A DNA stretch of 64,000 nt from Streptomyces sp. AP-93 (GTDB taxonomy: Bacteria > Actinomycetota > Actinomycetes > Streptomycetales > Streptomycetaceae). The notes beneath the pieces were generated by a model. It searched no databases and was not told the origin of the DNA. It worked only from the letters and a program-made list of their open reading frames with translations. Every line of letters starts with the position of its first letter. Position 1 is the stretch's first letter. The stretch is from positions 124,001 through 188,000 of the forward strand of contig NZ_JALGBX010000016.1 of the NCBI RefSeq assembly GCF_022808175.1, written 5' to 3'. A program made the translations under genes and the position numbers. Below are positions 34,045 through 42,376 of the stretch, piece by piece.

Positions 34045-34440
34045 AGCGGGCAAGATCAACGAATCTTTGTCCGGCACGGGGTGCCATGCCGAAGCCAGCG
34101 GGCCGGACGGCTGCCGCGGGAACCGCGGTTCTTTCGGCATTTTTACTGATCGATACGTTCGGGGACGGTGTTCCGGATTCCTCGTCGTCGCAGGTAGAGG
34201 CGGTTATCCGGGATGTGTAGGCCTTGTCCGCGAGGACATGGTCGGGCCGGGTGCGGGGCCGTCCGACGCCGATACGGCACGCGGAGACCTGCTCCAGGGC
34301 GTGCTTGAGCTGGGGACCGTCGCCGTAGTGTCCGGGTGTCAGGCCGAGGGCGAGAGGCCGGCAGCGTCCGTCGGCGGCGAGGCGGATTTGGTCGTGAATC
34401 CGCCTCGGGAACGTCCCAGCTACTGAAGTCGCCGGTGACC
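34045..34440 (-). mobile_element. IS5-type transposase remnant
   Basis: Fragments of a DDE transposase occur in two frames: RIHDQIRLAADGRCRPLALG, GRPRTRPDHVLADKAYTSR and LYLRRRGIRNTVPERIDQ. These match the catalytic region of IS5-family enzymes (LADKAY...LRRRGI). Frameshifts and loss of both ends make it inactive. Boundaries are approximate. Confidence 0.75.
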
Positions 34441-34451
34441 TGCCTGTTATC

Positions 34452-34650
34452 GGCGTCGTCACCTTCCACCGCCTGGACTAACACGAGACCGAGGTGATGC
34501 TCCGCCTGGACTGCGACTCCGAGGGCTATCCCGGCCTGCCTGACCTCGCCTCCGACCGTCGTCCAGGCGACGCGCTCGTCCGGGATCTGCTCGGTGATCT
34601 CCCGCTCGAACCCGGCCACCTTGGCCTTCCAGACGAACTCGCGCCACACT
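34452..34650. pseudogene. SRPBCC-family gene remnant with internal inversion
   Basis: The minus strand from 34649 to about 34530 encodes the first part of a polyketide-cyclase/START-like (SRPBCC) protein: WREFVWKAKVAGFEREITEQ and IPDERVAWTTVGGEVRQAG. The next expected stretch, GVVTFHRLD and TEVMLRLDCDSEG, is found on the opposite strand at about 34452-34520. The simplest reading is a roughly 70-base inversion inside the gene, next to an IS remnant. An in-frame stop follows FHRLD. It is non-functional. Confidence 0.6.
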
Positions 34651-34753
34651 GAATCATTTCAGGCCAGCTGGACCCATCCCCTCCCGCCCGCAGCTCCGAA
34701 TCCCCTGTGAACGCGCCCACATGGAGGGGCGCCCGGAACCACCTGGAGCGATC

Positions 34754-35635
34754 ATGCGTATACGTGCCACGGCATGCGCGATCGGAACGGCGGTCGCAGC
34801 CGCGCTGGTCCTGCCCGCGTCCGCCTGGGCGGACACCCCTCGACCGGCCGTGGAGTCCCCGCCCAAAGCGCTGACGGTTCTCGGTCTGACATCAGACCAG
34901 CGCCTGGTGGAGTTCCGTACGGACGGTCCGGCACGGACTACCGACAGGGGGCGGGTCTCCGGCCTCACCGCCGACCGGGAGATCGTGGGAATCGACTTCC
35001 GGGTCCAGGACAAGAAGCTGTACGGGGTCGGCGACCGCGGCGGGATCTACGTCCTCGACCAGGGGACCGCGAAGGCCGAGAGGGTCTCCCAGCTCTCGGT
35101 CCAGCTCGCAGGCGACGCGTTCGGAGTGGACTTCAACCCTGCCGCCGACCGGCTCCGGGTCGTCAGCGACACCGGGCAGAACCTGCGCCACAACCTCGGC
35201 GACCCGGCCGCACCGAAGACGACCACCACCGACGCGGCCCTCACCAACCCGGCGGCCTCTTCGGCCACTCCCCAGCCCACCCCGGCCAAGGGTGTGACCG
35301 GCGCCGCATACACCAACAACGACCTGAGCAGCACCACGGCCACCACCCTGTTCGACCTTGACACCGGCAAGGCCCGGGTGTCCGTGCAATCCCCGGCCAA
35401 CGCCGGCACGCTCGCCCCGACCGGGATCCTCGGAGCCGCCGCCGGCCCGAGCGCCGGGTTCGACATCTACTTCTCACCCGAGACGAAGACCAACCACGGC
35501 TTCGCCTCCGTCCAGACCGGAAACTCCTACCGGTTCCAGAGCGTCGACTTGTTGTCCGGGACGGCGACCAACGCCGGAAGCTTCCCTGCGAGCGCCCAGG
35601 TCTTCGACATCGCCCTACCGCTCGACCAGGGCTGA
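34754..35635 (+). CDS. Secreted DUF4394 protein (copy 2)
   Basis: A 293-residue secreted protein, paralogous to the one at 1876. It has a signal peptide ending near residue 25 (LPASAWA/DT) and the same blocks: VLGLTSDQRLVEFRTDG, IVGIDFRVQDKKLYGVGD, GVDFNPAADRLRVVSDT, SPANAGTLAPTGILG and FDIALPLDQG. The ATG follows GGAGCGATC. It is intact among pseudogenes. Function is unknown. The copies differ most in a Thr/Pro/Ala-rich insert near residue 165 (SSATPQPTPAKG). Confidence 0.85.
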   Translation: MRIRATACAIGTAVAAALVLPASAWADTPRPAVESPPKALTVLGLTSDQRLVEFRTDGPARTTDRGRVSGLTADREIVGIDFRVQDKKLYGVGDRGGIYVLDQGTAKAERVSQLSVQLAGDAFGVDFNPAADRLRVVSDTGQNLRHNLGDPAAPKTTTTDAALTNPAASSATPQPTPAKGVTGAAYTNNDLSSTTATTLFDLDTGKARVSVQSPANAGTLAPTGILGAAAGPSAGFDIYFSPETKTNHGFASVQTGNSYRFQSVDLLSGTATNAGSFPASAQVFDIALPLDQG

Positions 35636-35814
35636 GGAGCCGGTCCCAGACGACAGCATGGTGGGCATCACCTTCTCCACCTCGTCGGCCGGGCCCTCGA
35701 AGTCCTTCCGAACGGAGGGCACGGCCAGTTTGAGCAGCCCGTGGAATTGCAGCCGGTCCCGGCAGGGCGGCGCTCGGGTACATGGTGGACCGCGATGGTC
35801 GGCGACCGGCCACC

Positions 35815-36075
35815 GCGAGAACCTTCGTATCCGACGTAGAGCACGGTGCGCACGGTGATGGTGAGTACCCATACCGCCGGGTAGCCGTACGGGGACTTGA
35901 GCCGGGCATGTGGTCGAAGTGCATGCCGGCGCATGGTGGGACGGCCATGAGGGCGGCCCGGGCGCTGATGCGGCGCATGCCGGCGTTCTGCTGGACGCCG
36001 AGCTGGGCAATGCTGGCGGTGAGCATGCCGCTAACGAGCTCGTCGAAGGACAGGATCCGCTCGGATACCCGCCGC
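35815..36075 (-). pseudogene. CorA magnesium channel remnant
   Basis: The segment encodes the C-terminal membrane part of CorA: ILSFDELVSGMLTASIAQLG, VQQNAGMRRISARAALMAVP and NFDHMP-like HFDHMPG. After a frameshift it continues with LKSPYGYPAVWVLTITVRT. The YGMNFDHMPE selectivity loop has lost residues (PPCAGMHFDHMP). The cytoplasmic domain upstream is not recognisable. Boundaries are approximate. Confidence 0.75.
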
Positions 36076-36372
36076 CGGTCGCCGGCCAGGAGAATCCCTC
36101 CCCGCCCCGACGCGCCTGCCTTTCACGTCGGCACTCCTCACGCCCCTCACCCTGGCGCCCTGCCGTCTGGCCAGTGGCCGCCTTCTTCCGGGGGCGTCCT
36201 CGGGCCGCAAGCCGAGCATGTCCAGCAGAACGTCGAGGTCGGCGGTACCGACAGCCCTGGAAGCGACCGCGCGGCGGGCGGCAGCCCGGGCCAGGAACGC
36301 CGACTCATCACAACCGAGTGGATCCTTCACCCCACCGATGCCACCACGACCCCGGCACATCCGCAGCCGCCG

Positions 36373-36520
36373 CTACAGCCAGGCGGTGGTGTACCCGGTC
36401 CCCGCCGTTGTACCGATTACGAGGACGACGACGGCGCCGAAGATCAGGGCGACGCCCACCCACGCTGCGCTCCAGGCGGCCGCTTCCTTGAAGCCGATGA
36501 CGTGCGCACTGCGGTGGTCC
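36373..36520 (-). pseudogene. TerC-family fragment
   Basis: HVIGFKEAAAWSAAWVGVAL, IFGAVVVLVIGTTA and YTTAWL followed by TAG match the first two membrane helices of TerC-family proteins. The rest of the gene (about 250 residues) is missing. It sits immediately beyond the terD gene, as expected for a former ter cluster. Confidence 0.65.
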
Positions 36521-36558
36521 CACCTGAATCAGCCACCCTTGTAGTCCCGAGCTGGTGG

Positions 36559-37140
36559 CTACACGTGGGAGGCGATGGCGGGCAGGAGATCCTGGAAGGT
36601 GCGACCGTTGGCGGGCTCCCCGATCGCGGACATGCTCCACGCTTGCCCTGAGCGGTGGACCTTGGCCATGACCTGCGCGGTGTAGTTGCCACCGCCGGAG
36701 AGGGTGTAGCGGGCCAGTTCCTGGCCGCTGGCGTCGTCGATGAGGCGGCAGAAGGCGTTCTGCACGTCCGTGAAGGTCTGCCCGGTGAAGGAGTTGACGG
36801 TGAAGACGATCTGGTCGATGTGCACCGGCAGCCGCTGGAGGTCCACAAGGATCGATTCGTCGTCCCCTCCCTGCCCCGCGCCGCCGACCCGGTTGTCGCC
36901 GGTGTGGCGTACCGAGCCGTCCTTGCTGACCAGCTGCTGGAAGAACACCACGTCCACCGGCTCCTTGCCCGCGAACAGGACGGCCGAGGCGTCCAGGTCG
37001 ATCTCCCGCGCGGTCATCCGGGCGAGGAAGCCCTTCCGCTTTGCGGACTGCCAGCCCAGCCCCATGCGGACCACGGTGAGGGTGCCCCCGCCGGGCTTCT
37101 CCAGGTTGATCCGCTGGCCCTTGTCCAGGTTGATCCCCAC
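36559..37140 (-). CDS. TerD-family tellurium/stress protein (copy 1)
   Basis: A 193-residue TerD-domain protein: GINLDKGQRINLEK, VRMGLGWQ, EIDLDASAVLFAGKEPVDVV, HTGDN and GGDDESILVDLQRLPVHIDQ. The DLDAS and GDDE motifs form the calcium site of the TerD fold. The C-terminus (EPANGRTFQDLLPAIASHV) is longer than in TerD proper. The GTG at 37140 follows GGAGGACACCG. A dyad CTACAGCAATGTAG, also found before the second terD gene, lies 73 bases upstream. TerD proteins work with TerC in membrane stress; TerC is broken here. Confidence 0.88.
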   Translation of the reverse strand: MGINLDKGQRINLEKPGGGTLTVVRMGLGWQSAKRKGFLARMTAREIDLDASAVLFAGKEPVDVVFFQQLVSKDGSVRHTGDNRVGGAGQGGDDESILVDLQRLPVHIDQIVFTVNSFTGQTFTDVQNAFCRLIDDASGQELARYTLSGGGNYTAQVMAKVHRSGQAWSMSAIGEPANGRTFQDLLPAIASHV

Positions 37141-37212
37141 CGGTGTCCTCCAGGTGCTGGCTCGTCGATGTGCGCCGCCATGTGGCCGCGTGGTTGCCAA
37201 ACCGCTATGAAA

Positions 37213-37226
37213 CTACAGCAATGTAG
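37213..37226. promoter_or_regulatory. Candidate BlaI-type operator, site 1
   Basis: CTACAGCAATGTAG: TACA and TGTA half-sites of a BlaI/MecI-type operator. The sequence CTACAGCAATGTAGAAAT recurs with one change at 38089. Confidence 0.65.
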
Positions 37227-37443
37227 AAATAGGGGGCGTCTCGTGAGGGTGCAGCGGTCACCCGGCCGACCATGTCTCAGTCCGGGTTCCGGGGGCAGCG
37301 CCTGGAACGGCGCAAGCTGGTCGGCCATGCCTGCAGGTGCGAGGGCTCACGTGTTCACGAGAATCCCCGGGATCGGGTGAGGCGCTGGGGTCGCTTGACT
37401 GGTTACAGCGGGGCGGGCCCGGCAAGGCGCCCGCCGCGGTGGG

Positions 37444-38019
37444 TCAGAGGCCCACGCCGAAGTCGGCGACGATCCCGGAAAGGCCGGAGGCGTATCCCTG
37501 GCCGACGGCGCGGAACTTCCATTCGGCGCCGCTGCGGTAGAGCTCGCCGAAGATCATCGCGGTCTCGGTCGCGGCGTCCTCGGAGAGGTCGTAGCGGGCG
37601 AGTTCGGCGCCGCCGGCCTGGTTGACCACGCGGATGAAGGCACCACGAACCTGGCCGAAGCTGTGCCCGCGCGCTTCGGCGTCATGGATGGAGACGGGGA
37701 AGACAATCTTCTCTACGTCTGCGGGCACGGTGGCGAGGTTGACCTTGACGACCTCGTCGTCACCCTCTCCCTCGCCGGTGAGGTTGTCGCCGGTGTGCTC
37801 GACCGAGCCGTCCGGGCTCGTGAGGTTGTTGTAGAAGATGAAGTGCTGGTCGGAGGTGACCTTTCCCGAGGCGCCGACCAGGATCGCGCTGGCGTCGAGG
37901 TCGTAGTCGACTCCCGTGGTCGTACGCACATCCCAGCCCAGACCGACCAGGACAGCGGTCAGGCCCGGGGCCTCCTTGCTCAGCGAAACGTTTCCGCCCT
38001 TGGACAGACTCACACCCAT
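37444..38019 (-). CDS. terD: TerD-family tellurium/stress protein (copy 2)
   Basis: A 191-residue canonical TerD: MGVSLSKGGNVSLSKEAPGL, VLVGLGWDVRTTTGVDYDLD, ASAILVGASGKV, HTGDNLTGEGEGDDE and VVKVNLATVPADVEKIVFPV. Both calcium-binding motifs are intact. It is likely a cytoplasmic or membrane-associated stress protein. The gene is divergent from the BlaI-type regulator at 38210. The operator-like dyad at 38089-38102 lies 70 bases before its start, within the shared intergenic region. Copy 1 is a more distant relative. Confidence 0.92.
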   Translation of the reverse strand: MGVSLSKGGNVSLSKEAPGLTAVLVGLGWDVRTTTGVDYDLDASAILVGASGKVTSDQHFIFYNNLTSPDGSVEHTGDNLTGEGEGDDEVVKVNLATVPADVEKIVFPVSIHDAEARGHSFGQVRGAFIRVVNQAGGAELARYDLSEDAATETAMIFGELYRSGAEWKFRAVGQGYASGLSGIVADFGVGL

Positions 38020-38088
38020 GTCGTGGCTCCCAGTTCCGTGCTCTCGCCAGCCCGGGCTGGCGCCCGGGCCGTGGACTGAACTTGGAAT

Positions 38089-38102
38089 CTACAGCACTGT
38101 AG
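38089..38102. promoter_or_regulatory. Candidate BlaI-type operator, site 2
   Basis: CTACAGCACTGTAG is a near-perfect dyad in the divergent terD/blaI region. One base differs from site 1 within CTACAGCANTGTAGAAAT. It could control terD and blaI together. Confidence 0.68.
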
Positions 38103-38209
38103 AAATGAAATGGGGTGTTCCGGGAGGTGTGGCGGATTCACGCGGCCTGGTCAGTACGATTAACCGCTCCGCCGCTGTGTGCGGGGCCTTAGGGCGGGAG
38201 GTTGACGGC

Positions 38210-38611
38210 ATGACGGAGAAGATCACGAGTGGTGCCGGCCCTGCCCGCCGTCGCGGCCAGGGCAAGCTGGAGGCCCAGGTGCTGGCAGCACTCAACGAGG
38301 CTCCGGGGCAGGTGACCGCGGGCTGGGTCCAGGAGCGGATCGCCGGTGGCCTGGCTTACACGACGGTGATGACGATTCTCACCCGCCTGCAAGCCAAGGG
38401 TGCGGTCGCCCGGGAACGGGTTGGCCGATCCTTCCAGTGGACGCCAGTTGCCGACGAGGCAGGTCTTGCCGCCTTACGGATGCGCAGAGTGCTCGATGGC
38501 GAGGACGACCGGCAGGCCGTGCTGGCCAGCTTCGTGACCGCGCTGTCGCCCAGGGACGAGCAGCTGGTGCGGGAGCTGCTTGCTCAGGCACCCGAGGATA
38601 GGAAAGGCTGA
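38210..38611 (+). CDS. BlaI/MecI-family transcriptional repressor
   Basis: A 133-residue winged-helix repressor: GKLEAQVLAALNEAPGQVTA, AYTTVMTILTRLQAKGAVAR (recognition helix) and a C-terminal dimerisation helix (VLASFVTALSPRDEQLVREL). BlaI/MecI proteins bind TACA/TGTA dyads and are usually released by proteolysis triggered by a BlaR1-type M56 membrane protease. Here the M56 gene that follows is broken, so the usual inactivation route is missing. The start ATG has GGGAGG upstream. Confidence 0.9.
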   Translation: MTEKITSGAGPARRRGQGKLEAQVLAALNEAPGQVTAGWVQERIAGGLAYTTVMTILTRLQAKGAVARERVGRSFQWTPVADEAGLAALRMRRVLDGEDDRQAVLASFVTALSPRDEQLVRELLAQAPEDRKG

Positions 38612-38617
38612 GGAGCG

Positions 38618-39060
38618 ATGGAATCTTTGTCTTCCTGCCGCCGGTACTGCCCTTAACTGCGTGGCCGATAGCGCGGCTTGCCAAAGGTCACACCCGCGCA
38701 CCGCGACCTGAATGCTGACGGGGTCTCTGCGGTGTTGGCGGTGTGCAGCACGTTGTGCCTGGCCCTGCTGCTGGTGGTCGCTACCGCCCCGTTGCCCGGC
38801 AACCCGCTGCCCGACGCCTGATCGGATCCAGAAGTACGCGAAGCCGTCCCGTACGACGACATCGCCGGCGATCCCCGACCTCCCCGCCGTGATCGCCTCG
38901 TGCACCACCGCCGCGTGGCGCCACCGCAGGATGCGCGGACGCACCATCCGGGCGGCCGCCGACACCGGTGACCGTGCTGCCCGATGAGAGGCGGTGCGCA
39001 TACGCGCTTCCCGGGCGGGGCGGGAGCGCGCCGCGTCGCCGCCCTGCTCCAGCCCGCGCC
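38618..39060 (+). pseudogene. M56/BlaR1-type sensor protease, degraded
   Basis: The gene would begin with the ATG at 38618, seven bases after the blaI stop and behind AGGAG. A base is lost directly after the start. In the shifted frame FVFLPPVLPLTAWPIARLAK matches the first membrane helix of M56 proteases. Further pieces appear in other frames: AVCSTLCLALLLVVATAPLP, DPEVREAVPYDDIAG and TVLPDERRCAYALPG. The zinc-binding HExxH motif is not found. Several frameshifts make it dead. Confidence 0.75.
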
Positions 39061-39342
39061 CCAAACGCACCGGTGGCCGTCGGAGTTCACCCCGGTGGGC
39101 CTGGCCTGGCCACCTGGGGAGCCACAGGAGGAACGGCTGCCCTCCACTCTGTCCTCCGCGAACTCCGCCGTCACCCTCTTCTTCATCCTCCACGCCGGGC
39201 CCCCTCTGAGCCGACCTGGCCCCTTGCTTCCGCAGTGGTCGTGGGTGTCGTGGGTGTCGTGCAATCGGCGGGCGGAACCAGCTGGGGCCACGGACGCAGT
39301 GACGGCGGCACCCTCGGGGGCGGCCTGCGGTGAGGAGAGGCG
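39061..39342. other. Decayed DNA following the M56 remnant
   Basis: No intact gene. The frame with LASAVVVGVVGVVQSAGG may be the last helix of the M56 protein. A ribosome site GAGGAGAGG precedes the USP remnant. Confidence 0.35.
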
Positions 39343-39510
39343 ATGTCCGGTCCGGTGCTGATCGGGGTCGACGGCTCGCCTCCGGCGCAGGCCGTGGTGG
39401 AGGCCGCGGGCCGGAGGCTCGATGGAGGGATGTCGCGCTGCGGGTGGTGCACGCGTCCATCTGGCCGGAGTAGGTCGATGCCCTGCTGTACGAGGCCGTA
39501 GGACCATCGC
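39343..39510 (+). pseudogene. Universal stress protein remnant
   Basis: The ATG at 39343 starts MSGPVLIGVDGSPPAQAVVE, the typical USP opening strand and loop. After a frameshift near residue 23, WRDVALRVVHASIWPE follows in another frame and ends at a stop. The ATP-binding Gly-rich motif and the remaining 100 residues are absent. USPs are common in actinobacterial hypoxia clusters. Confidence 0.72.
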
Positions 39511-39832
39511 GGCCAGGGGAGCTGCCGACGGAACCGAACAGGCTCACCCCGGCTCGGGTCCGGCGTTGGTTCAGGAACCTGCGAGCGAAGACGGGCACGC
39601 CTGCCAGTGCACCGAAAACCACCAGGCCCGACACCACGTCCCCAGCTCACCGAGGCTGATCGGCAAGCTTAGAGTCTGTAACACGATCTTGGTGAGTATG
39701 ACCGGTCATGGCGTTCGTCAGATTCATGCCCCGGGGGATCCATCAGGGCTTCGGACTGGTCCGGTAGGGCTGCTCGTACCTGCCTGGTCGTCTCTGGTTG
39801 ATGCGGCGTGTGCTTCCGGTACGGTGCGCGGC
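39511..39832. other. Intergenic, no gene seen
   Basis: 322 bases without recognisable coding. The promoter of the SUKH gene must lie here. Confidence 0.35.
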
Positions 39833-40594
39833 ATGACGGGCGTGTTTGATGTGGCCGAGGCTCTGGACGGCGGAATCTCCGACCGGGATGGCGCGTGGGC
39901 GTTCATCCGCGGCTTCGCCGCTGCTTGGGCCGAGCCATTGACCGAGAACGACGGCACGCCAGCAGCGCAGCTGGCGCGAGCCGAGGCGTCGCTCGGCTGC
40001 TTCCTGCCGACCGCGCTGCGTGAGGCATACGGACTGCTGGGTGCGCGGCGCGATCTGGTCGCCAACCAGGATCCCCTGCTGCCGCCCGTCGAGATGTTCG
40101 TTCATGACGAATGCGGCGGCTTCCTCGTCTTCCGCGGCGAGAACCAGGGCTGCGCCTTCTGGGGTGTGCGCCTACGCGACCTTGATCAGGACGATCCACC
40201 GGTGTTCGTCCAAGCTCGGCACGGCTGGGTGCCGTTCTTGGACCGGGTCTCCCTAGCCTGCGTCGAGCTCGTACTGAGCGAGGCGCTGTTCGGCGGTGGA
40301 GGTCGACTGTACAACGCGTGCGAACTGCCAGCCGACCTGCTGGGTGCTGTGCCCGAGCGCTTTCAGCGGGTCGAATTGCCCGACTACCCACTGTGGACGA
40401 GGCCGGAGGATTCTCCAGTACGTTGGTTCTCCACCCCGGGGAAGTTGCTACGCCAGGACGGCTTGGGCGTCCACAGCTGGCTGCACGTCCGGGGCCGGAC
40501 ACGGGCCCACTTGGAGTCGATCTGCGAGAGCCTCCCCGGGCAGTGGGCCCTGGGATACACCGAGCCACGAGACCCCGAACCGCTGCCCTTCTGA
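39833..40594 (+). CDS. SMI1/KNR4 (SUKH) family protein
   Basis: A 253-residue protein with SUKH features: ARAEASLGCFLPTALREAYG (the helix with E..LG..LP..L...Y), LLPPVEMFVHDECGGFLVFR and ENQGCAFWGVRLRDLDQDDP. The C-terminal half (PVRWFSTPGKLLRQDGLGVH, SWLHVRGRTRAHLESICESL) is a further domain found in some SUKH proteins. SUKH proteins are often immunity proteins for nuclease or deaminase toxins, but no toxin gene is adjacent, so it may be an orphan immunity gene. Confidence 0.72.
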   Translation: MTGVFDVAEALDGGISDRDGAWAFIRGFAAAWAEPLTENDGTPAAQLARAEASLGCFLPTALREAYGLLGARRDLVANQDPLLPPVEMFVHDECGGFLVFRGENQGCAFWGVRLRDLDQDDPPVFVQARHGWVPFLDRVSLACVELVLSEALFGGGGRLYNACELPADLLGAVPERFQRVELPDYPLWTRPEDSPVRWFSTPGKLLRQDGLGVHSWLHVRGRTRAHLESICESLPGQWALGYTEPRDPEPLPF

Positions 40595-40596
40595 AC

Positions 40597-40730
40597 CCTC
40601 CCAATTCGAGCTTGTTGAGGCGTCGCCAGCAGATGCGGCTCCAGGCCAGGGGTATGAATGCGTCGTGGAGCCCGGTGCGCCGTTCCCATCGGGTAGCGGG
40701 TCCCGGTTGGAAACAGCGACCGTCCGGCAA
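40597..40730 (-). mobile_element. IS5-type transposase C-terminal fragment
   Basis: ATRWERRTGLHDAFIPLAWS and RICWRRLN match the last 35 residues of Streptomyces IS5-type transposases (RWERR...HDAFL.LA...IC.RRL). No further part of the element is visible. Confidence 0.6.
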
Positions 40731-41054
40731 TCGCGCGGCCTGGCTAGTGCCCCATCAGGCAACGTTCGCCCCGTCGTGACACGCCGTCCGGAGTACGGGC
40801 CCGGCCGGTATGCGCCCACCATGCTGTCCTCGTGGCTGACCGTGTGCGGGTGCGTGAGATTCATGACGACGAGGGGCAGCGTTTGACCGGTGCTGGTGCC
40901 GACGCGTGGATGCCGAAGATCCGTTGATGGCGCATCCGATCGAGAGCTGGCTCCGTCAACATTCGTGATCCGGCGAAGGCCTACGTGCGCGTGATAGAAC
41001 CGGGTCGCCTACCCCGGGCGGGCGATGTCCGCCATGACGGACAGTATGAGCGGG
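40731..41054. other. Intergenic, no gene seen
   Basis: 324 bases without a supportable gene. A small TGTCCG/CGGACA hairpin at 41026-41043 lies just downstream of the peptidoglycan-binding protein gene. Confidence 0.35.
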
Positions 41055-41450
41055 CTACGGGACGCGTATGCAACCGCCATTGACGGCCTGGTGGAGCATG
41101 GCCTTTCGGGTGTTCGGTCCGTACTCGCCGTCGGCAGCTGTTCCCGCCTTCTTCTGGGTGCGGATCAGAGCGTCGCGGGTCTTGCCGCCGAAGTCGCCGT
41201 CCTCCACGAGGCTCTCGCCGTAGCACAGGTTCATCGAGTGTTGCAGCTTCTGGACCCCGGGGCTGTTGGTGCCGCGGACCATGTTGCAGGTGACGGTGTT
41301 GCCGGCCTTGTACATCGGCACCCAAGCGCCGGCGTACGAGGCGACCCAGTCGCAAGTGGGGGTGGCTGCCTTAGCCGTGGTGAGGGGCGTGATTCCCAGC
41401 AGGCTTCCCGCCAGGACCGCTCCCGCGAGTGTGCTGATTCTGTTGCGCAT
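41055..41450 (-). CDS. Secreted peptidoglycan-binding protein
   Basis: A 131-residue secreted protein with a signal peptide (MRNRISTLAGAVLAGSLLG to TAKA). The mature part is a single peptidoglycan-binding (PG_binding_1-like) domain: VQKLQHSMNLCYGESLVEDG, DFGGKTRDALIRTQKKAG and YGPNTRKAMLHQAV. Cysteines in the N- and C-terminal parts could form disulfides. No catalytic domain is attached, so it may be a wall-binding accessory. I chose the ATG at 41450 for its well-placed GGAGG. Confidence 0.82.
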   Translation of the reverse strand: MRNRISTLAGAVLAGSLLGITPLTTAKAATPTCDWVASYAGAWVPMYKAGNTVTCNMVRGTNSPGVQKLQHSMNLCYGESLVEDGDFGGKTRDALIRTQKKAGTAADGEYGPNTRKAMLHQAVNGGCIRVP

Positions 41451-41486
41451 TGCGAACCTCCACGTCATGCAGTGGTGTCAGCTGAA

Positions 41487-42182
41487 TCAGCCGACGAATG
41501 ACTTGACCTGTCCGTAGACGGTGACGTCGGTGCGCAGTTCACCGTGGCTGAGGCAGGCGGTCTTGGTGTTGGTGGCACCGGCGAGGGCGACGCTGCTGTC
41601 CGGGTTGATCGTGCTGTCGCAGGGCGACCACCAGGTGGCGAACCGGGATGCGCCGGGGGTCTCGTCGCCGGAGTTGAGGGCTTTCAGGAAGCTGGAGCCT
41701 GGGCGCATCTCGGTGCAGGAGGCGCCGCCGCAGAAATGGGCGGTTTCGGTGCCGTGGTTCGGTCCGCCGAGGGAGATCCAGGCGTCGGCGTTCGTGTCGC
41801 CGGTGAGGCTTTTGAGGTAGTGACGGGAGGAGAGGCCTCCCATGGAGTGGGTGACGATGTCGACCTTGGTCGCGCCGGTGGCGGCGAGGACGCGGTCGAT
41901 CTCCGCGGCGAGCTGGGAGGCGGTGGTGGCGTTGGACTGGCTGGTGTTGTAGGTCCACTGGTTGAGGTGGCCGGCCGGCCAGCCGTCGGCGGCGAAGCGG
42001 CCTGCCATTGTGTCCCAGGTGGACCCGTTGGAGTTCCATCCGTGCACGAAGATGATCGGATCGGGTGTCGCCGCGGCGGGTTGCGCGCCGGCTGCCGGCG
42101 TCTGGAGCGTGAGAGAGACGAGAACTCCGGCGGCGAGGGTCGCGCTGAAGGCGGCACGAAGTGAGATGCGCAGGGCGCACAT
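41487..42182 (-). CDS. Secreted triacylglycerol lipase/esterase
   Basis: A 231-residue secreted alpha/beta hydrolase of the LipA/EstA-like group. A signal peptide ends near residue 33. The mature protein has PIIFVHGWNSNGSTWDTMAG (oxyanion region) and VDIVTHSMGGLSSRHYLKSL, with nucleophile Ser113. The acid is probably in the DSSVALAGA region, and a catalytic His in CLSHGEL. Cysteines HFCGGASC and SPCDS likely form disulfides. The ATG follows GGGAGC. It lies in a group of secreted hydrolases all read leftwards. Confidence 0.87.
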   Translation of the reverse strand: MCALRISLRAAFSATLAAGVLVSLTLQTPAAGAQPAAATPDPIIFVHGWNSNGSTWDTMAGRFAADGWPAGHLNQWTYNTSQSNATTASQLAAEIDRVLAATGATKVDIVTHSMGGLSSRHYLKSLTGDTNADAWISLGGPNHGTETAHFCGGASCTEMRPGSSFLKALNSGDETPGASRFATWWSPCDSTINPDSSVALAGATNTKTACLSHGELRTDVTVYGQVKSFVG

Positions 42183-42253
42183 GCTGAATGCTCCCGGTCT
42201 GCGGCGGCACTGGGCCGCCGCTTGAAGTGGGACTGCTGAATGGCTTACGGACC

Positions 42254-42287
42254 GGTCGCGCAGCTCCCCCCTTGGCGCTGCGCGACC
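42254..42287. terminator. Hairpin after the M14 carboxypeptidase
   Basis: Perfect 10-bp stem GGTCGCGCAG with a 14-base loop, between the lipase start and carboxypeptidase stop. Confidence 0.65.
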
Positions 42288-42376
42288 GTGGTGCAAGGCG
42301 CATCCCTGTCTCGAACGATGGCCGCCGTGGGTGCCAAGTCCGAGGCCCCCCGCCGGCCTGGAGAGATGATCGACTG

